A stretch of DNA of 64,000 bases from positions 62,001 through 126,000 of the forward strand of contig CAWHIX010000005.1 of NCBI GenBank assembly GCA_963829545.1, read 5' to 3'. The stretch comes from JAXGXJ01 sp963829545. Its GTDB lineage: Bacteria > Actinomycetota > Thermoleophilia > RBG-16-64-13. The position numbers were made by a program, and so were the translations under genes. The notes under the pieces are model-generated. The model ran no database searches. It was not told where the DNA came from and worked only from the letters and a program-made list of their open reading frames with translations. Positions 16,716-24,923 of this stretch are shown piece by piece (the first letter of the stretch is position 1; every line of letters begins with the position of its first letter).

Positions 16716-17436
16716 TCAGCCGGCCAGCGAGAGGGTGGCGGCCGCCACGAAGCCCAGCGCCGTCAGGAGACCCACCAGCTTCCCTCCGTGCTCGTAGGCT
16801 TCGGGCATCATGGCGTCCGCAAGCATAGTGAGCATCGCCCCGGCGGCGAAAGCCTGGACCAGGCGGCCGTCTGCGGTCGGGATACGCTCCACCACCCCGT
16901 AGCCGACAGCTGCGCTGGCGGCCGAGGCGATCACGAGCGTAGTCCACATCCAGAACACGTGTGCCCGCGAGCGTCCGGTAGCCGCCAGGTTCAACGTCCC
17001 GGCGATACCTTCCGGAAGATTGGAGACAAACACAGCGCACCAGGAAGGCGACGCTGATGGAACCCCCGCTCGCAAGTCCGATCCCCAGCACCAGGGACTC
17101 CGGGATGTTATCGAGCAGCGTGCCGATGAAGATGGCCGACCCGGAACCCGCCTCCTCGCCGGCCTTGATGTTCTTGCGGCGCGCCCCGCCTCTGCGGCCA
17201 ACGAACCAGTCACCCACGAAGAAGGCAAGAGCACCGGCCAGCAGCGCGGCGACCATCCCCGAGCCGCCCAGAACCGCTTCGGGCACCAGTTCGTAGGCGA
17301 TGGCGCCCAGCAATGCACCGGCCCCGAACCCCATGATCAGACCGACCGTCCGGTTGGACAGTCCGCGTTCAGCAAGGAGATAGCCGACCAACAAGGAGCT
17401 CGCGGCCAAGGCTCCCCAGAGAAAGGCTGCCAGCAT
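16716..17436 (-). CDS. ZIP-family divalent metal transporter, one frameshift
   Basis: ZIP transporters move Zn, Fe or Mn into the cytoplasm. The joined protein is about 239 residues with eight hydrophobic segments. Signature metal-site helices are visible: DNIPESLVLGIGL (TM4) and, in the second frame, VSNLPEGIAG (TM5). One extra base near 17037, right between TM4 and TM5, breaks the frame. ATG 17436 follows GGGGGCG and begins 9 bases after the GMC oxidoreductase gene, so this is the last gene of the five-gene operon. If the break is real the transporter is lost; if it is an assembly error the operon ends with metal import. Confidence 0.78.
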
Positions 17437-17445
17437 CCACGCCCC

Positions 17446-18754
17446 CTAGGCGAATCGCTCCACGCAGAGTCTAGCAACCCGGGTGGCAAGCGCCATGATG
17501 GTGAGGATGGGCGGCCTGCCCAGAGACTCCGGGAGGAGCGAGGCGTCGGCCACGTAGAGGTTCGACGGGAGGTGGTCAGCGTGCAGCGGATGGCGCTCGG
17601 CACCGGTCAGGGGCACCATGCCGCCGGGGTGGCCGGCGTTCAGCATCCCGAGAAACACGGAGTCCCGACGAGCGCCGAACGCTGCCAGTATCTCGATGCA
17701 CGACTCGGTCGCCGCGGCCAGCCGCTGCTTGTCGCGAGACGTCAAGCTCTTGTGCGGGCCGTTTCGGCCGTCGACGGAGCCGGCCTCGCTGTCGGCCAGC
17801 TTGATCATCAGGGCCGCGATGTCGTGCCGTGGGCGTCTCCAGGCGGGGTCGAAGAAGAAGCTCAGGTAGTCGAAGTAGGGCGAGATGATATAGCCGTCAC
17901 CCTGCACGAAGAAGGGCATGGGGACTTCCTCGTCCAGGTGGGCATCGGCCGCCGGCGCGGCGACGCAGAGAACGGGATCCACGAACAGGCGCTCCTCGGT
18001 CCAGACGCCCGAGCGGGCCAGTATCGCCGGAGTGCCCAGCCCCCCGGCGGCGAGCACGACCAGGTCTGCGGGCAAGAACTCGGTCCGCCTCCCGCGCCGC
18101 ACGACGACCCCCGTCGCCCGGAGGTCCGCCGCCCGTCCCTTCGGTGACGACGCTCTGCACCCTTGCCTTGGTCAGGAGGCGGGCCCCGTCCGCGACGGCT
18201 TGGCGCAGATGGACGCGGCTGTCCCATTTCGCGCCGGTCGGAGCAGCCGAGGACGCATCGGCCGCAGCGGGTGCACTTCTCGTAGTCCACCAGCTTGGGG
18301 GTGACCGTCGGGCCCAGCCCCAGCGCTGTCGCAGGCCCGGAACAGTCCACGAGTGACCGGGCGCCAGCCCGCCTGGTGGCTCGTGGAAAGGGGAAGGTCG
18401 GCGCTCAGCCGGTCGAATTCCGGCCCCAGGTCGATGCCGCGGGCCAGCAGAGCCTCGTCACAACGGAGTGCGTTGCCGGTCGCCAGCGTGGTGGTACCGC
18501 CCGTGGCCACGCCGTAGACGAGGGCCATGCCGCTCCGCCGCCATGGTCACGTGCATGGCCGGGAACATCAGCCGGATCATCCTCGGATCCAGGAAGAGCC
18601 GCGACGAGCGCAGCTTCTCCACCCGCCCAAGTCCGCCCTCGAAGCGCTGGAACTCAGGCCCTGCCTCGAGCACCGTGGTCTCGAAGGTCGGCGCGAGTTC
18701 CCTGGCGACGGTGGCGCCTCCCGCGCCGCTGCCCACGACGATGGCCCGCTTCAT
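17446..18754 (-). pseudogene. GMC-type FAD oxidoreductase with 4Fe-4S motif, four frameshifts
   Basis: Joined fragments give about 434 residues. The N-terminus has the FAD motif VGSGAGGATVA and a GGTTTLATGN segment; the middle has CTRCGRCVLGC followed by GAKWDSR; then ADLVVLAAGGLGTP; the C-terminus has the GMC signature HPGGMVP and VADASLLPESLGRPP. The Cys cluster makes it a ferredoxin-like subgroup of GMC oxidoreductases. Four single extra bases, near 18530, 18325, 18228 and 18140, break the frame. The ATG at 18754 overlaps the stop of the preceding gene (ATGA), showing tight coupling. Family members oxidise alcohols or saturate/desaturate rings; the substrate here is unknown. Confidence 0.8.
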
Positions 18755-19337
18755 GTCTCGGTCCCCTCGGACACAAGGGCGGCGCCAGAACGGGTCCCTG
18801 CCGGCGTGAGGGTGGCTCGACAGCACGCTCCGCCACCGGTCAGGCGCTGCTGGAACTCGAGCGAGGCGCCCGCAAACAGGCCGGCCACCAGACCCTGATC
18901 GAGAGCGGAAACGACCCCGCAGACGGGCTCGGTGTAGTAGCGGGCGAAGAAGCACCGGCCTACGTGTATGTCGCCCAGAGGTCCCCCACTCACCTCTATG
19001 CCGATCTGACGATAGAACAACTGAAGCGCCTCGAAAGCCTCCTCCGCGCTCCTGACCCCAAGACCACGGCGAAGCCTTTCTCCGAGTTGTCGAGCGCCCG
19101 CGTGGAGCCGCTCTCGCGCGGCAGCGATGGCGGTCTCGTCGCCGGCCGCAAGCAGGGCGCCCGCCTCCCGGGCGGTGAACAGCGCGTACTCTGTGATCCG
19201 GGAATCGAAGAGGCTCCGACCCGGTCGGGCAGCTCGGCCTCGAATCCCCGAGCGGTCACCTGCCCCAACTCGTCCAGCATGCGCAGCTTCAGGTTCTTGG
19301 GAAAGACACGCGACAGCACCGACAGGCGCAGGCTCAT
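18751..19337 (-). CDS. Cys-containing hydrolase-like protein, one frameshift
   Basis: About 195 residues after joining. The N-terminal half is helical (MSLRLSVLSRVFPKNLK, then a long Ala/Arg/Glu-rich helix). The C-terminal half carries GRCFFARYY, CGVVSALDQGLVAGLF and CCRATL, a Cys pattern resembling the L-2-amino-thiazoline-4-carboxylic acid hydrolase family; I hold that match loosely. One base appears to be missing near 19220, after DRVG, and the frame resumes at SLFDSRITEYA. Its stop overlaps the GMC start (ATGA) and it begins 8 bases after the 4-TM gene, so it is an inner gene of the operon. Confidence 0.5.
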
Positions 19338-19345
19338 CGCCGCCG

Positions 19346-19816
19346 CTATCCCTTGACGCGATCCGGGGACCCGGCGCGATCCGTCGCGTCGTCGCGATCA
19401 GGCGCGGCGGCCGCGCCAGACGCCGGCCTGAGGCAGAGCGACCAGACCGTCACGGCGATGGCACCGTCCACGACGAAATTGGCGAGGTAGAGGAGGTACT
19501 GCTCCTGAAGTGCGAAGAGGCCCAGGCAGATGAGGGCGCTGGCCGCCTTGGCGTGGACGAGCATCCACGGGAACCAGCGGACCCAGGGGTGGCGCGCGGT
19601 CTGCCAGGCCAGCAGCGTGACCACGTACATGTAGCCGAGCGCCAGCGCCAGATAGAGCGTGTAGGGCTCGGTCGTGGACTCGGGCCAACCCAGACCGGCT
19701 GCCAGCCAGTTGAAGGCCGCCAGGACCTCGCTCGGGATCACCACGAAGACCAGCCCGACGACCGCAAAGGTGGCAGCCAGGCCGTATCCCGTCATTCTGA
19801 TCAAACGCACGTTCAT
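19346..19816 (-). CDS. Small four-helix membrane protein, unknown function
   Basis: A 156-residue protein with four hydrophobic helices (about residues 8-35, 52-72, 85-105, 110-130) and a charged, Asp/Arg-rich cytoplasmic tail. I do not recognise a family. Its ATG overlaps the stop of the radical SAM gene (ATGA), and the next gene starts 8 bases after its stop. Tight packing between a radical SAM enzyme and a GMC oxidoreductase suggests it is a membrane partner of the same pathway. The reading frame is intact although its neighbours on both sides are broken. Confidence 0.65.
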   Translation of the reverse strand: MNVRLIRMTGYGLAATFAVVGLVFVVIPSEVLAAFNWLAAGLGWPESTTEPYTLYLALALGYMYVVTLLAWQTARHPWVRWFPWMLVHAKAASALICLGLFALQEQYLLYLANFVVDGAIAVTVWSLCLRPASGAAAAPDRDDATDRAGSPDRVKG

Positions 19817-21052
19817 GATGGATGGGCCCTCCTACCCCACAGCCGACGGTTGAACTCCGAGGGCGGCCCGAACCGCACCCGCTCGAGCATCCCCACCGTC
19901 TCTCCCCGGTCCAGCGGGAGGCGGTGGGCGTCGCCGCCGGCGCCCTCGAGCACTCGGTAGTTCCTGTTGATGAAGCAGCGGCTCTCACCCGGAAAGCACC
20001 CGCGCATGTCGGCGAGCATGTCGTCCAGAGGCCGCTCGCGCACGTTGCCGAACGACATGGGGAGGAACACGCAGGGGCTCACCTCGCCGAAGGCGTCCAC
20101 ATAGACCATCTTGCAGCCGGCGTTACAGCCGAAGTTCTCGGCGCCTTCGAAATGCCCCAGGTAGTTGACCACCAGGCCGCGACCCGAGCGGCGCGCGACC
20201 TGGTTGTGCTCGTCCTGGAGACGGACCAGCTCCTGGCGCTCCTCTTCGCCGATGACCAGGTCGTCAGACCAGAAGGCTTCGACGGAAGGCTTGAGCTCGC
20301 TCAGCCAGGCCTCGTCCACGCCGAGCGAGTCGAGGAACGCGAGCAGTCTCTCGACTTCCCCGCTGCGGATCGTCTCCCGGCTCAGCACCGAAGACACGCT
20401 GACGTGCAGTCCCGGCACGTCCTTGAAGGTGGCGATGGCCTCGCAGGGCCGCCTCGAAAGCCCCCGGGTAGCGGCGCGAGGCGTCGTGCCGGGCCGGCTC
20501 CCAATGGTCGAGGCTGACGGCCACCGAGAAGAGCCCGGCGCCCGCGAGGTCTGTCGCCAGGGACGGCGTCAGTCCGACGCCGGTCGTGAACAGCTTGACC
20601 GCCATGTCGCCGGCCGCATGCGCCGTGATCTCGACGATGTCCGGGTTCAGCAGCGGCTCGCCGCCCGTGAGACCCAGCCAGGCGACCCCGGCGTCCCGGA
20701 GATCGTCGATCACCTTGAGGATGGTGGGGGTGTCCATGGGCACGCCGGCGCGCTGCTTGTTGTAGCAGTACTCGCAGTTCTGGGGGCAGGCGTTGGTGAG
20801 ACCTACCTGGGCGTGCGACGGACCGGGACGACGCGCAACCAGATGATGGCTGACGAACCGCGAGTACGCGCGGCCGGTGAGAGGCGGTAGATGCGAGTGC
20901 AGGATGAGGTTGTCGCCGTACCGGCGGACCGGGAACCTGTTCATGTAGCGCGCCATGAACAGAGACGCGCTCGGCTTCACCCGCAGCATGTTCGGGTTGG
21001 CCGCCAGGACCTTGGCGAGGGCAAAATGTTCCTGTTGTCCGATCGATCCCAT
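19813..21052 (-). CDS. Radical SAM protein with SPASM-like C-terminus, one frameshift
   Basis: About 412 residues after joining. The radical SAM cluster is CPQNCEYC (C-x3-C-x2-C) near residue 90, followed by GLTGGEPLLNPD, the SAM-binding GGEP motif. The C-terminal part has Cys residues in GCNAGCKMVYVDAFGEVSPC, typical of an auxiliary-cluster SPASM/twitch domain. Relatives mature peptides, make cofactors or modify proteins. One extra base near 20439 breaks the frame after GAFEAALR. I prefer ATG 21052 with GGGGGAT upstream; GTG 21088 is an in-frame alternative. First gene of the operon radical SAM - 4TM - hydrolase-like - GMC - ZIP. I found no precursor peptide upstream. Confidence 0.8.
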
Positions 21053-21240
21053 GCTCTCAGCATCCCCCTTCGGCCCGACGGCGAACACGGTCAGCAGTAG
21101 AGTCGTCGCACTAGCCGGGTGACCAGTTTGGATGCGCGGCAGGAGAGTCGGCGATCATGGGGCCCGACCGGGATTGCGAGGCGCTTCAGGACACGCTATC
21201 GTGCGGGCAGTAGTCTGCACCAGAATGGGGATCGACGAGA

Positions 21241-21945
21241 GTGCACGAAGCTCTGCGAATAGTGCTTTACGCGCTCGTCGCGGCGGTAAGCCCGACGGCG
21301 CTCCTTGCGACACTCGCCGTTCTGGCCAGCAAGAGGGGGCGGGTCAACGGCATCGTCTTCATGGTCGGCTTTCTACTTACCCAGTCGATCGTTCTGCTCG
21401 GGGCGTACCTCCTGGGCTTGTCCTCCACGGAGGACGAGCAGCGTGCCTTGAATGCATACCTCGAGCTTGCGGCCGGGGTAGGGCTTGTGGCGCTCACTCT
21501 CATCAAAGCGCGGCGTCAGCAACCCCAGGCAGTCTCGGAGGCCTCGCAGACCCCGCATGCGTCGCGGACCTCGCCGAGAGTCGAGGCCATGATCGAGAGG
21601 CTGAGCCGGGTGACGCCGGGCGCCTCCCTGGGCATCGGGGCGCTCATGGGCGTGGGCACGAAGCGCTTGGTAGTCACGATCCTGGCGGCGGGAACGCTTG
21701 CCCTCTCGGCAGAGTCCGGAGCGAACGCGATCTGGTTGGGCGTGCTCTATGTGTTGGTCGCAACGGTGATCGTGTGGTTCCCGGTCGTCTACAGTGCGAT
21801 CCTCGGCCGGCGCGCGGACCAGCTGGTGGCCAAAGCACGAGCGCGAATGCAGGGAAAAGGACGCGGTCGCCGCTTCTCGTTCATCGCCGGGCTTGTGCTG
21901 GGTGGACTCCTGATCGTCGACGCCCTTGGGCGACTGTTGGCGTAA
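21241..21945 (+). CDS. GAP-family (Sap-like) six-helix membrane protein
   Basis: A 234-residue protein with about six hydrophobic helices in two groups of three separated by a polar loop (about residues 88-120), the layout of the GAP family found in actinobacteria, some members of which help place lipids or peptides across the membrane; LysE-type exporters have a similar shape. It begins with GTG 21241 and is divergent from the radical SAM operon across about 190 bases that must hold both promoters. The frame is intact. Role unknown. Confidence 0.65.
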   Translation: MHEALRIVLYALVAAVSPTALLATLAVLASKRGRVNGIVFMVGFLLTQSIVLLGAYLLGLSSTEDEQRALNAYLELAAGVGLVALTLIKARRQQPQAVSEASQTPHASRTSPRVEAMIERLSRVTPGASLGIGALMGVGTKRLVVTILAAGTLALSAESGANAIWLGVLYVLVATVIVWFPVVYSAILGRRADQLVAKARARMQGKGRGRRFSFIAGLVLGGLLIVDALGRLLA

Positions 21946-22033
21946 GGCTTGAGCACCTGATCATCGGCGCTACCCATCGTCGTGACTCCAGAATGTCTCT
22001 GCCGCGGACGCATCTAAGAAAAGAGGAAAGATA

Positions 22034-24108
22034 GTGGTCGATCGTTACAGGGCGCTCTTTTCGCCGTTCGCCATCGGCAAGGTGCAGCTCAAGAACCGCA
22101 TCGTCAAGACGGCGGCGCAAACCTATTTCTTCGAGTCTGGGGAGCAGCGGGTAGGCGACATCGCCAAGGCCTTCTACGGGGCGGTGGCAAGAGGCGGCGC
22201 CGGCCTGGTGATCACCGAGACCCCGGCCATGGAGTGGCCGCTGCTCGACGAGGGCGATCGGCGCTTCCGCATCGACGACGACAAGTATCTGAAGCAGTTG
22301 GAAGATCTCGCGGCCGAGGTGCACAAGTACGACTGCCCCATCTTCACCCAGCTCTACCATCGGGGACCCTGGGCGGGCACATACGCGCTGGCCGCGGCCC
22401 GCGTAGCGGCGTCGCCCGTTACCTTCATGTCGCCTTTCGACGTCCGCGAGGAGGAGCCGCCGCACGAGCTGACCATCGGCGAGATAGAAGAGCTGGTCGA
22501 GCGGTTCGCTTCGGGAGCCGCTCGTCTCCAGCAGGCGGGCTGGGACGGCATCGAGGTCAACGCAGCAGCCGACCACCTCTTTCACAGCTTCTTGTCTCGC
22601 TACTTCAACAAGCGCGACGACAAGTACGGTCCGCAGAGCATGGAGAACCGCACACGCTTCATCGTCGACGTCATCAAGGAGATCAAGAAGCGCTGCGGTC
22701 CGGATTTCCCTGTCCAGATCCTCATGAACGCGATCGAGATCGGAGCCGGTGAAGAGGGTCTCACCATCGAGGAAGCCAAGCAGATCGCCCGCATCTACGA
22801 GGCGGTCGGCGTCGACTCTCTTCAGGTGCGCTCGCATTGGGCGGGAATGCACCAGGGATCGTCCAACCACGAGGTGCTCTTCTATCCCGAGCCCCATATC
22901 CCCTTGAGCGAGTTCCCCAAGGAGCTTGATTGGAGCGGCCTGGGCGCCGGAGCCCACCTGCCGCTGGCGTCCATCATCAAACAGACCGTGTCGCTACCCG
23001 TCATGACGGTGGGGAACCTCGACGCCGACCTCGGCGAGGCGGCCCTACGCGATGGAAAGGCCGACCTCATCGGCCTCAACCGCCGGCTTTTCGCCGACCC
23101 GGAGTACCCCAACAAGATCCGAGAGGGGCGGTTCGACGACATCCAGCCCTGCACGCATTGCGGCACCTGCTTCAAGAACTACAACGAACCAAGGTTCTGC
23201 CGCATCAACGCCTGCTTTGGCACCGATTCGTACGACATGGCTCCCCTGGCCAAGAAGAAGAAGGTGGTCGTGGTCGGAGCCGGGCCGTCGGGCATGCAGG
23301 CCGCTCGCGTGGCAGCTGCACGAGGACATGACGTCACCCTCTACGAGAAGGGCGGCTATCTCGGCGGGGCTGTGGCTTTGGCAGGCATGGTCAAGGGATT
23401 CGAGATAGAGGACCTGCGCGACTTCCTGAGCTTCTATCGGACGCAGATCAAGAAGCTGGGCGTCGACGTCAAGCTCCACTCGGAGTTCGATGCCTCCGCC
23501 CTCGCCAAGACCAGACCCGACGTGGTGATCCTGGCCGTCGGCGGCATTCCGACCCTGCCCGACGTCCCCGGTATCGACGGAAAGAACGTCATCAAGACCG
23601 AGGACCTGTACGGTACCCTGAAGCTCGCCATCAGGCTGGTCGGACCGAAGATGCTCCGGGACCTCACCAAGATCTGGATGCCTGTGGGCAAGCGAGTGGT
23701 CATAATTGGCGGCGCCATCCAGGGCTGCCAGTTGGGCGAGTACCTGATCAAGCGGGGCCGGACGGTGACCATCGTGGAGACCGGCGACGAGATGGGCGAA
23801 TGGCTGGTTCCGGAGCGGAAGACCCGCCTCTTCTACTGGTTCGACCGCAGAGGCGTCGAGCGGCTGACCGGCGTGAAACTCGTCAAGATCGGCAAAGAAG
23901 GGCTGACCATCGAGACCAAGGAGGGGCAGACACGGCTCCTCGAAGCCGACGACATCATTCCGGTGCTGCCTTTCTCGCCCAACAAGGAGACTGGCCGAGA
24001 AGATTGAGCGGCAAGGTGGACGAGGTGTACACCATCGGGGACTGCGACAGCCCCGCCGTGATCCCGGACGCGACCCAGGCCGGCTGGCGGGTCGGCAATC
24101 TGGTGTAG
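22034..24108 (+). CDS. NADH:flavin oxidoreductase, old-yellow-enzyme/2,4-dienoyl-CoA reductase type, frameshifts at C-terminus
   Basis: Flavo-iron-sulfur enzyme of about 690 residues once joined, using FMN, FAD and a 4Fe-4S cluster to reduce C=C bonds. Residues 1-370 are the FMN TIM barrel (starting LFSPFAIGKVQLKNRIV). Cys cluster: CTHCGTC then a Cys eleven residues later. Residues about 410-690 bind FAD and NAD(P) (VVVVGAGPSGMQAA; VVIIGGAIQGC). Two apparent extra bases near 23992 and 24012 disturb LAEKIEGK; the end VYTIGDCDSPAVIPDATQAGW is the usual C-terminal FAD motif. GTG 22034 follows AGAGGAAAG. Relatives include FadH and the bile-acid enzymes BaiCD/BaiH. Substrate unknown. Confidence 0.88.
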
Positions 24109-24144
24109 GGTCGAGCGGCGGCTGCCACCTTCTGAGATCGCCTC

Positions 24145-24921
24145 CTACTCCTTGTCGAAGCCCTGGTTGGTGAGCTTCGCAAGCGCGTCCTGCACGACCG
24201 CCTCCAGCCGCCCGATTTCGTCGTCGGTCAGCTCGTCGAAGCGCGCCCGCTTGCTTCGAGACAGCCTCCCCCGTCCCTGCAGAGAGAGGCGGATGAACAG
24301 GTCGAGCCGGGAGTCCGGCATGTCCACGATCTCGGCCAACTGGCGACGCGCCGCATCGAAGACCGCCAGGTACTCGAGCTCGGCGGTGAATTCGCGGTCG
24401 ATGGTATCCCGGATGAAAACGAAGAGCTCTTCTGTGACCTGGGTGAGATCGGGATAGCGATAGTGCAGCGCCGTCTCGTTCAGCACGGTGAGCATCCCCG
24501 CGTCGTCCAGTTCGTACTCCACGAGCGGCATGACCTCGCGGGAGTACGATTCCAGCGCGGCGTCGTAGCGTGCCCTTTCCCGCAGCATGACCGCGGACAC
24601 CGGGAAGATCACGCCCTCTGGGGTGAAACGACCCACGGCCAACGCGTGGTGAATGAGAAAGCGGTGCAAACGTCCGTTGCCGTCCTCGAAGGGATGGATG
24701 AAGACAAAGCCGAATCCCAAGAGGGCGGCGGTGACCACCGGGTGCGCACCCGCCGCGGCGAGACGGCGACTGCATTCTTCCCAGCCGTTCATGAGCCCGC
24801 GAACGTCTGCCGGCTTGGGCGGTACGTAATGGATCTTGTGCGTGATCGCGACGCCCCCTTGACCTACGTACCCCGATCCAGCGGTGACCGCAGGTCGCCG
24901 GCTGCGGGATTGTTGTGGCAA
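24145..24921 (-). CDS. Fic-domain protein lacking the usual N-terminal region
   Basis: Fic proteins transfer AMP or related groups to target proteins. The 258-residue product has the catalytic motif HPFEDGNGRLHR near residue 76 and the flap-like YVPPKPADVRGLMNGW just before it. Most Fic proteins carry 100 or more residues ahead of this point, including the regulatory helix S/T-x-x-x-E-G/N; here only about 30 residues precede it and the first 20 look unrelated. The TTG start at 24921 is two bases after the stop of the P-type ATPase. The gene may be 5'-truncated or start with a shortened domain. It converges with the flavin oxidoreductase. The C-terminal half is helical and ends in a charged segment. 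Confidence 0.7.
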   Translation of the reverse strand: MPQQSRSRRPAVTAGSGYVGQGGVAITHKIHYVPPKPADVRGLMNGWEECSRRLAAAGAHPVVTAALLGFGFVFIHPFEDGNGRLHRFLIHHALAVGRFTPEGVIFPVSAVMLRERARYDAALESYSREVMPLVEYELDDAGMLTVLNETALHYRYPDLTQVTEELFVFIRDTIDREFTAELEYLAVFDAARRQLAEIVDMPDSRLDLFIRLSLQGRGRLSRSKRARFDELTDDEIGRLEAVVQDALAKLTNQGFDKE

Positions 24922-24923
24922 AC

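Noticed and set aside
21089..21240. Precursor peptide gene for the radical SAM protein
   Set aside because: No short open frame with a ribosome site and a leader/core pattern in the gap.
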